Positions 1 through 12,175 of a DNA stretch of 64,000 nt are shown piece by piece. Both the position numbers and the translations under genes were made by a program. The notes below the pieces were generated by a model. The model worked only from the letters and a program-made list of their open reading frames with translations, did not search any database and was not told the DNA's origin. Within the stretch, counting starts at the first letter, position 1; each line of letters starts with the position of its first letter. This DNA is from Berberis thunbergii (lineage: Eukaryota; Streptophyta; Magnoliopsida; Ranunculales; Berberidaceae), in the NCBI GenBank assembly GCA_003290165.1, contig QNQO01000812.1:310001-374000 (forward strand), read 5' to 3'.

Positions 1-376
1 AACTAAGCTTTGTGGTGTTCGTGATACCAATGTAGAGTAGGTAGTTCGAACTTAATTTGAAGTGTAGAGGTTACTGAAGTATCGAACTACTTTTCAGCAT
101 ACTTTCTGCTGCATTGCTTGACTAAACACCTCTCTATTATGACATAGCAAAAAGGTTTATGCAGAGTGCGTGCAAAGCTACAATTGGTATACAACTGTTT
201 TGTGATTTAGAACATAAGACCATTCCATGCGGTTATACTTTGTTTGTTTTCTCCATCAGCACTAACCTAATGATTAAGATGACTAATAATGGCAACCAAA
301 AGGTATGCTTGGAGAGTAGACCTTGTACTCACGTTGACTATACAATGAGCCAGTGACATAAAATGCATAACCATAA
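1..376. other. Left edge, no gene recognised
   Basis: I see no convincing coding exon, RNA gene or transposon terminus here. Base composition is ordinary for plant intergenic DNA, and the short open frames have no recognisable protein pattern. Confidence 0.4.
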
Positions 377-785
377 CTAATATAATAATTGGCGTTTACC
401 ATCAGAAATGTTTTGCTTGATGATAACCATAAACACTATTAACCGCAGTCCTTTAGAAATACAAACTAACCTCACATATTTTGGCAAAACACACATTGCA
501 ACCACTAAACAGTGGTTGATTTGTTGCTCAAGATGAGTCCTAACACCTTGATGGTAGTCTCTAATGTGATACAACTCCTAACACCTTGATGGTAGTCTCT
601 AATGCGATACAACTCAGTGATGACTTCTCCTTTATCAAGGTTTGATACGTGATTCCGCTGATATATGACATCAAGTGTTATGGTTGAAACCAAAGATTCC
701 TGCACTGTAACTAGTCTATTACCCTGATTTTCGGAATCTATACTTCCATCACTGTCCTTAGGGGCATCCTTGGATTCACAATATT
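377..785 (-). pseudogene. Exon-like fragment broken by a 38-bp tandem duplication
   Basis: On the minus strand a continuous frame runs from about 785 down to 505. It reads as ordinary soluble protein, with acidic and serine-rich sequence followed by a stretch containing ITELYRIRDYHQGVR. A 38-bp unit is then duplicated in tandem (538-575 and 576-613). Because 38 is not a multiple of three, the frame is lost and a stop follows. If one copy is ignored, the frame continues into the reading at 377-574. No start codon, no clear splice sites and no full gene are visible. I do not recognise the family, so this is described only as a probable gene relic or a damaged internal exon. Confidence 0.45.
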
Positions 786-2374
786 GATGACCTGTTCAGG
801 CAAAACCAGTTTAGCAAAACCACGAGTCCATCCGTTCTGAAACATACCGTCTGTTGGTCTATTCCATCCTAACAAAACCAGAGAAGACGGAATGCTTCCT
901 TAGGATTTGTTTCTCTTGAGATACAAAGTAAGCTTTGATAAATGTTCTGCTTAATGGGATTCTTTTCTTTTTATTTGATTAAAGGCTCAATAGGAATTTT
1001 CCATGAGAGCTTATTGTTAACTAGGTGATGCTTGGAACACTGACTGACATTGGTGAGGATATCACCTTCAAACAAATTATTGCTTATAATCAGGTGTGAC
1101 TGCGACAAGCATCCAGTTTCATGTGTGGTATAGAACCACGAAAGTTGTTCTTGCAGAGTGTGATCATTCTAGGGAAGGAAAGGTTCCTTCGTGTACCTTC
1201 AAGTTTCTTGGATTCCAAGCCCAAGAATGTAACGCTGTTACAATGACAATGACTCTGTAACAGTAGTGGAGACGTCCCATAAACTCAGTGCCATATTGTT
1301 TAGCTAAATGTTTGCAGGACCCCAGTTTCAAACTCCTCTATTTCCAGTTTTACCTCAATTTGGCAGTAAATTAATCAGAGAGATGGGTGGGTTACTGAGA
1401 AACAGAGGAATGGTGCCCTGGGATATTGTTTTGAGCAAGACTCAAGTATGACAATGATTTTTTTAACTCAATGATTTAAACTCAATAACTATCTCTTTTT
1501 GCCAAAACGATAATCCGAAGTTGGCCTACCAGCAAATGAGTTGTTATTCAAGGATCGACCAATTTCTTATGATAAAGTATGACTGTTCAGAAGAATGTGA
1601 GGATTTGTACATGTGGCTTACCTTCCAAGCTTGACTACGATCCTGGGAAGATGACAACTAAACTGTTGCACTATTCCCATCAGCAGCTCTGGAGTTTGTC
1701 GTTCAACAAAGTCAATGCTCCAAGTGGATGCCCATGCACCATACCTTGGCACGCCATAATTGTATACAACAGCAAGTTTGCGCTGCACAAAAGTATGACT
1801 GCGTGAGGAAAGGCCTGACCAAGAAATCTCTCATGTCACTCGTGACTGAATGCAAAGTGTATTGAAACCAGTATGCAATGAAGAGAAGCTTCAGCATGAA
1901 GATCAATATATCAAGCACAAATGAACAAATGACATCCATGAAGCTTTATCAAAACTCTAGACTCCAAGTCATTATAATCCTTCAAGAAAGCATTGGGTAT
2001 GGAAACCAATAACATGAGGAACAAGGAGCAGGCTTGCCTATTGAAGTAAAGAAGAATCAACGTTATCCCCATAGATTCTCACCATAAGGATTTTTCCAAA
2101 CAAAAGAAAAAGCTTTTTGGTTGATATGGTTCGTTGACAATATGACATAAAACAATATAAAATTTGCAATGAAGAAGGAAAACAATTCAATTGTATTTCT
2201 CATCTCAATAGTATTTATAGACTCCATCGAATATAGCATTCTGGAGCTCACAAGGTAACAACTTTAACAGACAAACATGTAAAAGAGTAGTGAACAGTCA
2301 ATCAACCACTCCCACGCAAGTCTTCTTTCTATACGTAAGTAGAACAACTTGTTATCCTTGCGGAGACTAAAATC
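786..2374. other. Intergenic DNA downstream of SUI1, exon-like texture but no open frame
   Basis: The stretch is less AT-rich than typical spacer and contains short protein-like readings on the plus strand, for example around 1140-1260 and 1390-1450. They are interrupted by stops and lack a start. It could be an old pseudogene or a non-coding transcript. The last few hundred bases next to 2375 should include the 3' UTR of the minus-strand SUI1 gene. Confidence 0.35.
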
Positions 2375-3294
2375 TTAGAAACCATGCACCTTAATGTGCT
2401 CCTTCTTCACAATTCCAGCCTTAACTAAGAAGCTAGAAACATTCTTCCTCTGATCACCTTGTAGTTGGATGACCTTGCCTAGCTCTTTGTCCTGCACAAC
2501 ATTACCATTGCAACAGAACTCCTTTTTGACGTCTTTCAGAATCTTCTCATAACTAAATTCTTTCTTCAGGCCTTGCACTGTTGTCAGGCACTTCCTTCCA
2601 TTCCTCTGCTGTACACGGATATGCACATAATCTTTCGTCCCGGCAGCATCCGAGTCCTTATCATCAGCAAATGGATCTACAGCAACCATTAACAACAGCA
2701 TTAAGCAACAAAATTAAATCTCAATGTAAAACCTGCTGTTATTGCAACAATAACCATATTCGCTCAAATAAAATTCTAGATAACTCAGTTGTTACTTTGA
2801 CATAGAAATATTTGCTAAATGATAAGTATTATCTAAGTAAAGGAGAATGCCAGTCAAACTTAATTTGTATAATGTTAGCAATACATATTCTAACAAGACA
2901 TGTTTGATAAAATGTGCTTCTAAACAAACAAAGTATTTCATGAAGTCAAACCCTGAGGACACATAAAACTGATTTAGTGCTTTTCGCATTTTTTTAAGAC
3001 AACAACTGCTGGGAGTGCTTTTCATATTTGATTTAGTTTTGTCTTATATATTTTATGTTTTCTTTCAAGAGTCTCAGTGAGTACTTTCATTTGATTTTTT
3101 TTTCCAAAAAATTAAATCATTTCACATTCTCTGAAGATTACTTCACTGGCCAAAATGGGTACTTTAAAAGAGTTTTGATCTTAAAGTTTCCAGTTAGTTA
3201 TACTTGCAAATATTTGATGTAAAAAAAAAAACAGATAGAAAGATGATAAATGCATACCGAAAGTAGTAGGGATCTGGTCGTCGAGTTCAACCAT
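2375..3294 (-). CDS. SUI1: Translation initiation factor eIF1 (SUI1 homologue)
   Basis: Encodes eIF1, the small factor that binds the 40S ribosomal subunit near the P site and enforces correct AUG selection during scanning. There are two coding exons. Exon 1 (3294-3258) encodes MVELDDQIPTTF and ends at a GT donor. Exon 2 (2676-2375) follows a TGTAG acceptor and starts DPFADDKD. Together they give 112 residues, matching the usual plant length of about 113. The conserved core is present: YVHIRVQQRNGRKCLTTVQG, then GLKKEFSYEKILKDVKKEFCCNG, VIQLQGDQRKNV and the C-terminal KVHGF. The frame is intact across the splice. The ATG at 3294 gives the canonical N-terminus; the internal ATG readings near 2690-2701 are intronic. 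A 5' UTR intron (about 4435-3325) separates the promoter from the coding region, a common arrangement in plant SUI1 genes. Confidence 0.96.
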
Positions 3295-4490
3295 GTAATT
3301 AGCTAGGCGGTTATAAGAAACAAGCTGAAAAGCAAAAGATGCACAGTCAGAAAGTAGTCACACATTATTAATTTAGCAGAAAATTTCAGTATCAAAGAAA
3401 CTGGAAGGTTAAGTAGGATGAGTTTCAAACTTATGGACCACCACCCCTTTGTTTAAATCATTTGTTGCACTCGTCACATTGGTAAACAAAGGGTTGAACT
3501 TATTCCTCATTGACAAGCACATAATATTTTAGAATTTCAATATATGCAAAAATTAAAACCAGCAACGGGCAACCAACTCCGGAATTTAAACAAACAAACT
3601 TCCCCGAATAGTCTTGAGCATCATCGACTAGATTTTTAATATTGCATAACCATATTGTTATCCGGCTTTCTGACATAACTCAAAATCCAATTCAGAACAA
3701 ATCTTCCTAACTAAATGCAAGCAACTGTTGCAACAAAAACCATTCCAGGACCATAGTTTTCATAGGCTGTTAATTTCTGTATGCGCCCTCATGACAACAT
3801 CTCTACAAGTTTAATCCATTAGAGAAGGAAAAATCTATCATAGATCATCAACGAAAGTGGAATTTTAGCAAACAGTCTCTTCTCTCGTGAGTTGTAAGGT
3901 TTAATCCTTTGGGTATTACAAACAACAATGTCAATTGAATAGAAACTGGCATATTATTTTCAACCTGCATTTTCTGATACATAACACAATGCATCTAACC
4001 ATGCTATGGAATCATTAAGAAAAAAATAACAGATCCAATAACTTCAAGTTTTATGCAACATTAACTAATCCAAAAGAAAATCAAATCAAACCCCACAAAT
4101 AAATTCATGACAGAATCAATTCTAACTGCATTACAAAGATCTATCTACTCTGATTATAAACCAATAATCTAAAACAAATCAAAGAATCCCAAGATCCATG
4201 AATGTAGTAACAATCAAACCCTAACAACCAAAAAAAAAAAAAAACCAACAACACCCAAAGAGATACAAATCAAAATGGGTAAACTGAAATCAAAACAAAA
4301 TGGGTAAAACGAGATCAAATCAATATGGGTAAACCGAAATGAGATGAATAACATCTAATCTAATGAAAATGAGAACACCCAAATGGATCAAAGACAAATG
4401 AAAAGCTGGAAAGGGGAGGAAGAGAAGATTGTTACCTGATGAAAGAACCCGTTTCCAGAGATTGAGATTCAGAGAGACGAAAATGCAAGA
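3295..4490 (-). other. SUI1 5' UTR with a 1.1-kb leader intron
   Basis: A short leader exon ends at 4436 with the donor CAG|GTAACA. The intron runs 4435-3325 and ends in a pyrimidine-rich TTTTCAG. The second leader exon (3324-3295) abuts the start codon. Splice sites are seen directly. The transcription start is inferred from the TATA box at 4517-4526. Confidence 0.75.
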
Positions 4491-4516
4491 CGGTTATGTT
4501 ATGGAAGGTTGGGCTT

Positions 4517-4526
4517 GTTTATATAG
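4517..4526 (-). promoter_or_regulatory. TATA box of SUI1
   Basis: The minus strand reads CTATATAAAC, a near-consensus plant TATA element. It sits about 80 bp upstream of the leader exon's donor, so transcription should start near 4490. Confidence 0.7.
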
Positions 4527-4599
4527 CCAGAATGCAGAGAAGCTAAACCAGGTAAAAGGTTTTGGGTCTCACGATCTTAACGGCTGAGATTAAATATAG

Positions 4600-5130
4600 A
4601 GTGAAGTGTGTGTTTTTGTTTGATTGGCCAATTTTCGTTTTTCCTCCGGGTTTACAGGTTTTAAGAAATATTTCGAAAATTATTTTGGTGTGTAAAGAAA
4701 AAAGGTAAAAATTTTGAGAGTTAATGAAATATATAATTAATTTCGAAAGTATATTAAATATTTGAAAAATTAATATGTAATTAAATAAATGTATTAACAC
4801 ATTAAATGAAACCAAAATACTTATAATTAAAAAATCAATGTGTGGTTTAAAAAATCAATATATAAGTAGAAGAAGTGATATTAGGAAATTAGGGATGGTT
4901 TCAAAAACAAAAAATAATTATAATAAATGATAATTAAAAATAACTCAAAAATTATGAAAAAAATCTTCAAATTTTTTTAAAAATGTAAATTTTAGTAGCT
5001 GTTTTTTGTATTTTTTACGAAAAAACCCATAAATTTATGAAAAAAACTCAAAACATTTTGAAAAAATGTAATTTTTTGTTTCGCTCTTTTTCTTTTTGTA
5101 ATTTCAAAAAAAACGAAATTTTCAACGTAA
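4600..5130. repeat. AT-rich interspersed repeat, copy 1 (partner at 45.97-46.44 kb)
   Basis: Shares an ordered series of blocks with 45,970-46,440, including TTTTGGTGTGTAAAGAAAAA, then a TATATTAAATATxTG block, then AATCAATATATAAGTAGAAG, and an end block with fused AAATTTTCA and TTTCACAAAAT motifs. The copies differ by substitutions and small indels. It encodes no protein. Both copies lie just upstream of a minus-strand host gene (SUI1 here, the Rgp1-domain gene there). Family unknown; a non-autonomous DNA element is likely. Confidence 0.7.
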
Positions 5131-5396
5131 TTTCACAAAATCACAATCCTTGATCTAATGTAATTAGAGATTAAATATTGGGATTGCGATGGATTGGGGT
5201 TGGCAATGGAACGAAAACATTCGTTCTGAAATGATAAATAGCATACAATCCAGACATTAATCGGTGTTGGTGTTCCTACATAGATTGATTATAAAGCGCG
5301 TGCTATATCAACAATGACTTAAAAATGCTCGTGGCCCTTCCAATCAAAATTGTTTATTGGGTTTGATAAGAAATAGTTTATTTCATCGACTATCTA
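5131..5396. other. Intergenic spacer
   Basis: No gene or repeat boundary recognised; separates the AT-rich repeat from the LTR remnant. Confidence 0.4.
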
Positions 5397-5964
5397 TGTA
5401 ATACCCGTACTTTTTTCACTGTCCTTATAAATATGTATGTATATAAAGTGTTTCAATTTATTATTTTTTATTTTAATTAAAATATTATATATACGCATGT
5501 TTGATGTACGACTTTGTATGATGTGAAATGTTTTTCTATAAGTACAGGATTTTAATTACTTCTAATCTGAAAATGTATATATTTTTTTAAAATCTTATTT
5601 CTTTTGCCAATTTGTATTTTTTTTTAATTCACATTGCTTTCTTACCTTTTCGAATCTCGGGACGAGATTCTTTTAAGGTGCGTATATTGTAATATCCGCC
5701 TAATTACACAAATATAAATAATATTTACTTATAAATTTGTAATGTATTATAATTTTATAATGTGTAAATCTTGTTTTATTTTTAGTGATTAAATGAGTAG
5801 AAAGTGTGTATACAGTTAGCAAAAAAATAAAATTAGGAAACCCTAATTAGAGTTTTATAAAATAGTTGAAAAAACCTAACCTCATTCTTTTATTTTACAC
5901 ATACAAAATAATGAGATGAACTTACGTAAATAATTAGGGGAAAGAGGTGAAAGAAGAAGAAGAA

Positions 5965-6004
<40 letters not shown>

Positions 6005-8773
6005 TTTAACACCGGTGAATCTTCTTCGTTCTCTTTTACTTTTTTAGATTAATCAATTGATTAAGGTTGGGTTTTAATACAAGTATAAATCTGAAATATG
6101 AAATTTTATTGTATTTTTGTAGGAATTGGTCAAGTTAAAAGAAAAAAAGCTAGAACTAGGTTTTTATTTAAATCCCGTAATAAATACAGCTTTGAGCTGT
6201 CTTAGTATTTTTAGTGGATTGATACCTTCTAGAGGTCACAATACCTTCGTATTGAATCTGTACATTTATAACACGCGTATGAAAAACACACCGTTGGTTT
6301 GGAGTTCATCTAATGGTTAGATCTCCCTCGAGGCAGAAACAAAGGTCGTCGATTGAATTTTATAAATTCGTGTATATAAAAGTTTTGGTAGAAATTAATG
6401 AGTTTTCCTCCATTCTCTTTTCATATATTTTTGCTTGGAAAATTTTTAGTAAGTGATATGGATTTCTTTTAATACCTAATAAGTTTGAAAATTAAATTTG
6501 TGATGAAGTGAAATTTGAGAAATCAATGTCGGAAACATTTTTCAAATATGACCTAAAATTTGTTTGTATTTTATCAATCTTGATTCTATGTTGGTTTTGA
6601 TTGGGTTCTTTAGGGTGTACTGTATCATGCTATATATCAATTTTTTTTTGTTGGAGTCTAGTTTCTAAAGAATTTTACTGTATCACAATCTGAATTTTGT
6701 GCGGAAATATATACTTATTTTAGTGACAAAAGGTAAATATGGACGAATGCTGACAGACGACATGTTTTGTTTGTAAAATTTGTAATGTTACAAACATAAT
6801 CAGGGGGTATGCTATATATGTTGAAAATTTCTTTGTGTCTATTTTCTATAGCCTTTAATGATAGTCAATTTGAAGTTCTAATGTGAAAATTATGTACATT
6901 TGAATGATGACTTGTCGAGCTGTCTAGTTAGGACAGCTTGTTCATTTCAATATTGTTTGGAGGGTTATTTACCCGACTGTTTGGTGAATAAAACTATGCT
7001 AGTTACAACTGAGTTGGAGGTTGTTTAAATTGATTAGGAAGTCGGAAGGCTTTGAGAGGGTTTGACTAGGTTCTGGTTGAGCAATGAATTTTTAGTTGAA
7101 TGCTTCGGAGTGTGTGATTTTAATTGTTGCAGCAATCATCTTCCTTAACGCTTCATTGGATGTGGAATGGGTTGTGGAGTTAAGGACTTCGATTGTTCTA
7201 TGAATGAATTGTTTTGTTTTATTTATTTATATGGAGTTGTGATGCGCGTAGAAGAATGTCGAATATTTGATGTTTGTTTTCTTCAAGTACACTAAATATG
7301 TAAGGATATAATACCTTTGGTATAAGAAATATATAATGATTGTGTGTTGGTTTATAATTGGTATTGTTGTCTTGTTAGCCTGTGACATCGTGTAAAATGA
7401 ATTGTGCAGTTTTGGTTAAATGTGTTATTACTCATGTCCAAATTGTCAACACTCTTTGTATATTGTCTGAATTATTTTTCTCTACATATACACTAATGGA
7501 GGCAATGACTACTAAAGATCATGACACTAGTACTGATTGTGTAGTTTGGATTGTTATGCAAATTGACTTGCTAAGAAGTATCCTCGTATTGATTGGGCTT
7601 GATCCCTGTTGTGTTATGGAAAAATTATTTATGAAAAATGCTACTTTTCCCAAAAGAATGAGTTAATAATGTGGTTGATTATTTTATGGTTGACAAAGTG
7701 TACCATAAAAGAGTTTTGAGTTTTAGTTGATTTTTTTTTCTTTCACAACTTCAAAAAAAAAGTGAAAAAAAAAAAAAATTATTTTAGTATACAGACTTGT
7801 TTGTACACGTGTGATATAATTTTGGGTATGCAGACTTGTTTGCATATCAGTGCATCGTTCCATGTGAGTTCGGTAGTAAATGTAATATTTAGAAAATACT
7901 TGTCATGGATCGAACTTGAGGTAAGATGGCATGTTCATCGATGTGGCACCCCACTTGGAACATGTACGCTCAAAGCGGTTCAAAGGCAGGAGAGACACAC
8001 TTGAGTGAAGGGTGTTCGACACAAGGAGGATAGTGCAATTGTGAAAAAGAAGTGAGATATTTGTTTATGTGCATGATTGCTTAAAGGAATAAACAAAATG
8101 TTCATTCGACCATTGAATAAGAACTACATGTCTTCCTAAATGTAGAAAATGTGTTTTGTTGTTATTTTAATAATAGTATATTATGACGATGATTTGTATC
8201 GTTGTTTGAAAATAAATTGCATTTATGAGGATTGATAACTCATAAATTTTATCCGTTTCGTGCTGGATGGTAAGCCTACTAATAATTTATGCAGGTCGAA
8301 TTTACCATGTTCAACTTTCACTTTGTAAGTGTTGGTAAAATAAATTTATATTTCAAACAAGATAAAATCGATTAGTATGTAAAGTTTGCCTCGTTGAGGA
8401 ACTACAAGACTTTGAGTGTTATTTTTTTGTTTATGAAATTTTCATGTTAAATCATGTAAATTATTTTTTTTATAAGGATGGAGATTACTCATACCAGCTA
8501 CCTCGCTGACCCAAGTAAGTTTACGCTTATTGGGTACATTCTTATTGGAACGTAGTCGTTTTTAGCATTTCACATATTAGAAAGTCATTGATGCGACGAT
8601 ATGAGAGGTTTACTGGTGGGACAGAATCTCCAAAGAGTTAACCTGGTTAGAATTTTTATTTATTTAATATTTATGTTGTTAAATTTTTACGTCCCGAGTT
8701 TCGGATAAGCGGATAGTCCTAATCCTATGTGAATATAAGGATTTTCATTTCCTCAAAAAATTGGGGCATGACA
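5397..8773 (+). mobile_element. Internally deleted Ty3/gypsy-type LTR retrotransposon remnant
   Basis: The proposed element starts TGTAATACCCG at 5397 and ends GCATGACA at 8773. It is flanked by a degenerate 5-bp duplication (ATCTA at 5392-5396, ATGTA at 8774-8778). Just before a second LTR start at 5688 (TGTAATATCCG) lies the hallmark end of a gypsy polyprotein: the bases at 5650-5677 read FESRDEIL-like and are followed by a purine-rich tract. I read it as a stub of 5' LTR, a short 3' internal tail, then a full 3' LTR (5688-8773). The 3' LTR shares ordered blocks with the solo LTR at 54,790-56,553: AAACCCTAATTA, ACTTACGTA, and the segment with GAGACACACTTGA and TGTTCG. No intact retroviral gene remains. 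Confidence 0.65.
5966..6003. repeat. (AAT)n microsatellite
   Basis: About twelve uninterrupted AAT units inside the LTR remnant, preceded by a GAAGAA-rich run. Confidence 0.95.
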
Positions 8774-9505
8774 ATGTAGGCGTGTTCATTTGCAAGTTAG
8801 GTCGGGGCGCATCCAAATTATAGCGCGAGTGTTAGATGCAGAACCGACCCTTGGCATAGACCATATAGGCACGAGCCTAGGGCACCAACAAAAAATTGTT
8901 TTTAATGGGCACCAAATTTTGGGAAAATTATACATTTTTTATTATCCCATCTGCTACACTGTAACGAAATTCAATCCCGTAACAATGGCTTTGCGTATAT
9001 AATGGCCAAATTTTGTATTACCAAAACTGCCCTCACCTAAAATACACAATTCTCACAGCCACTTCTTTTTAGTTCGGTAGAAACATAAACCCTCAACGCC
9101 TTATTTTCTTCTTATTTGAAATCAAAATCAACTAAGGATGATAGCTACTCTCGGATCTCTCTCTCCAATAATGTCTTGGGATCGAACCGTGTTCAAGATT
9201 TTAATTTTATTTCTGATTAATTCCATTTTAATCTATCTTTGTGTTCATGATAGAGTGAGATGGTATCAAAATTTGATTAGGAAGATCAGATTGATGCATT
9301 GACATTATTGTTGTTTATAACCTAGGTTATTAGACATTTTTATCAGGCATTATAGTGAAGTGGTGTGGGTGGATGTTTCAAATACTATTGGATCAGGCCT
9401 AAAGATTGAAGTCCACATCCAAATGACTGGATTGAATAAGATCATAGCCCATAGCCCAATTGGATGGTCTCCCAAGGACCTATAACAACATTAACGTTAC
9501 CAACA
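8774..9505. other. Repeat-like spacer with a possible hAT-type end
   Basis: Around 8838-8885 the sequence carries GACCCTTGGCATAG followed by GAGCCTAGGGCACCAA, a pattern often seen near ends of degenerate plant hAT-type elements. I cannot find a matching opposite end or a target duplication, so this is only a hint. The remainder has no gene. Confidence 0.3.
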
Positions 9506-9506
9506 A

Positions 9507-10172
9507 GAGCATCTCCAATGGGAGACCTTGTATTCTAATCTCTCAAACTTCTGGAAATCTTTTACTAGTCTCCATGAAAAGATTACTAGTGCAATCATAT
9601 TACAAACAGGATCCATGTACAAGGGATTTTACAAGCCTTTTCAATCGTGAGATATTACTGATACTACGTTCATGGAGCGTGATCATAATACTTGTCTTCA
9701 AAACCAATTTCGAGCAAAATCCCCCAAAAGGTTTTGGGGTCTCCCATATTGGGGAGTTTAAGGGCCTTTGGGCCAAAATGATGATAAGGCTGGGGCCCTT
9801 ACATAAACCTATTTGGGTCTCTCATTTGTCTATTGAAACCCAACATATACCTTATGACATGAGATTGGGTTGGGTTTGGTGATGATTCTTTGATCAAATC
9901 TACTCAAATAACAACTTTGATTTTATGCGGGAAGGAAGACATCATTGAGTTTGGATCAAGCGAGAATATGTTGGAAGACTGCATTGCTTGATGAATAATA
10001 GAGTAATTATAAAATTTATAAATTATGATCCTTCTGAGGATAATTTTATCCATAAAGTTTCAAGTTTCGTTAGGAAAGAAAAGGAAGAAGATCAAAGATT
10101 AAATTTCTGAACTTTTTTTTAAAAGGGGGCCCATAGGTAATCAAGCCCAAATGACTCTCACTTGGAGTTGCT
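9507..10172. mobile_element. Candidate non-autonomous TIR element
   Basis: The left end reads GAGCATCTCCAATGGGAGA. The reverse complement of the right end reads GAGCAACTCCAAGTGAGAG, giving imperfect terminal inverted repeats about 665 bp apart. Ends of the form GAGCATCTCCAA are frequent in plant DNA transposons. A clean target duplication is not visible. The 140-residue open frame at 9460-9882 crosses the left end and is not a credible gene. Confidence 0.45.
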
Positions 10173-10566
10173 CAGTTGGCCCATAAGCATGTTTAGTTAA
10201 ATTAATAACTTTTAAAATGAAAAATTAGAAACAAAGTTAAGAAACAATAATTCAACAGAAATTAAAATACTTCAGTTCTAATGTTAGGTTTGATAGCTAA
10301 GAAAATAACAAAATAAAGATGCAAAAAGGAGTTTAAAACATGGATTAGGTTAGCTAGAATTATATTGAATCAACGATCCACAACCATCTTATTAACCTAG
10401 TTTGCTTTCAAATGACGTAAAGCTTCTAGGAGGAAGCCATGTAAGTTACGGTATTCTCGTAGTTATTAATAATGAGCTAATACCTGCATACCGCATTTGC
10501 AAGTGAAGTTAACCACATGAAAACAACACTCTTTGAAAAATGGGCAAAAGTACTCTGACCATGTTA
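10173..10566. other. Intergenic spacer
   Basis: AT-rich DNA with no gene, terminus or RNA signal that I can support. Confidence 0.4.
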
Positions 10567-10720
10567 AGTTCGTCCTATGGTCGAGTGGTTAGGGTTGTGT
10601 AAGTTTATTCTCCACGTCCTAGGTTTGAGATCTACTGGCGGCATGATTACTTTCTTATGGTATTGACCTGTAGGTTGCACATTTCGTTCGTTTAATTAAA
10701 GACTCGGCATGTTTTTTCTG
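10567..10720 (+). mobile_element. tRNA-derived SINE-like unit
   Basis: An A-box-like block (ATGGTCGAGTGGTTAGGG) at about 10,576 is followed about 45 bp later by a B-box-like block (TAGGTTTGAGATC). A tail follows that ends in a T run near 10,715. Spacing and order match an internal RNA polymerase III promoter, but the intervening sequence does not fold as a tRNA cloverleaf. A plant tRNA-derived SINE is the best explanation. No flanking duplication was identified. Confidence 0.55.
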
Positions 10721-12025
10721 GTATCATCTTCTTAATTTTCCTAAAATACTATACTTCGATAGGATAAAAGAAGAATTACAAATAAGCATATCCCAATTTG
10801 TGCTAAGAATCTAGATTAGTGTCATATTGAGTAGTGTGATGGATGACCATATGACAAACAAGTTGGTCTATTTTATAAACAACTTGTGATTATCGATACT
10901 TTCTTAATAAGGCATGAACATAGACGACACCATTGTTGTCTCCTTCTTATGGACATGATCCATTAATTATCGACGAGTAAGTATCATCAACCAATGCTAA
11001 TAGCTAGCCTTGTAAGCCTTGGCAGAAATCGAACCATCCGGTAGTTGGTTTGCCACTTTGATGTTCAAAAATAGAAACCTGGCTTAAAACACTAATCCTT
11101 TTAGATTCAATTTGTCTTCCTGTTCGGGATTGGTAATTGATGTCGAGTGGGAACAAAGTTTTTTCAAGGGACTTTTTTTACCCTAAAATAATAATAATAA
11201 TAATAATTTTTTGGTCCACCAGCCCACTGAATGATTACCTCTATAATAAAATTTCACCCATCTTATCACTTATATTCCTTAATCAAACCTACAATTAGTA
11301 AAGATCGTAACCCACTCCCGAATAGAATGTAAATCTTTTTTATATTAAATAAAGGTTTTGCATCCCACAGCTGTCCATCCCTTCCAGAGGATTACTTAAA
11401 ATATAAAATAAAAATAAAAAACCTACAATTGGTTCATTGAGATTTTACATTTGTCCGATGAAATTCAATAGTTTAACCACTGATAGGGATGGGCATGACT
11501 CGTGTTTGAAAAATTAGATCAGATTTTAAATTAAATATCAAAAATATACCCTCTTGTCATTTAATTACTGTTTTTGTAGGCTCAAATCTCGTCAAGGTAA
11601 TTTAAACTTGTCTACTTCTAGTATTCGAGATGATTCAATTCAAACTACTCTTCTAAGTCAAAGGCATGAGATATTTTATACTGCTCAACAAGATTTCTCA
11701 TGTCATCATTTTACTAAAACAAACGAACATAAGTTAAACACAATAATTAAATTAACAACCATGTATCGTGAAAGAAGAACTTATACAAAATTATATTATA
11801 CAATCAAAGAACTTATAGACCAAGTCACCAATAAATAACTCAATTAAACAAAAGTTTATAAGAATCATTAACAGTTATTGAGTAGACATCAAGAGATCAA
11901 TTAGATGACTTGTCTCTCTTTACACGAAATCAAAATATATTTATTTTTCAATAATAAAGAATAAAAAATTTCAAATATTTTAATCAAAAGATGGAAAGTT
12001 TGATTAAACAATGAGTGATTCTACG
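10721..12025. other. Intergenic spacer, AT-rich
   Basis: No supportable gene. A short AAT microsatellite lies near 11,190-11,207. The 94-codon open frame at 11,554-11,838 has biased composition and no recognisable domain. Confidence 0.4.
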
Positions 12026-12175
12026 TGACGAGGAAACCAGCGAGGAAAGGGAGGTGACAGGGGTGAACCGTTTACCCCTCTTAAAATGCGCGCGTCAAAA
12101 AAGTGAACACACATCTCAAGAAAAATGAACGGTTAACCCCCCACCACCTTCCTTTCCTCACCCACTTCCTCGACA
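12026..12175. mobile_element. Short TIR element (about 150 bp)
   Basis: The two halves are imperfect inverted repeats. The left begins TGACGAGGAAACCAGCGAGG and contains GAACCGTT. The reverse complement of the right begins TGTCGAGGAAGTGGGTGAGG and contains TTAACCGTT. The ends resemble the termini of the large MULE at 46.6-54.2 kb (TGTCGAGGAAAACAACGAGG), so this may be a short non-autonomous relative. The target duplication is not clear. Confidence 0.55.

Noticed and set aside
7382..8004. Open frames inside the LTR remnant
   Set aside because: They resemble no retroviral protein and fall within LTR sequence shared with the solo LTR.
9460..9882. 140-codon open frame
   Set aside because: It crosses a TIR-element end and shows no domain, splice context or codon pattern of a gene.
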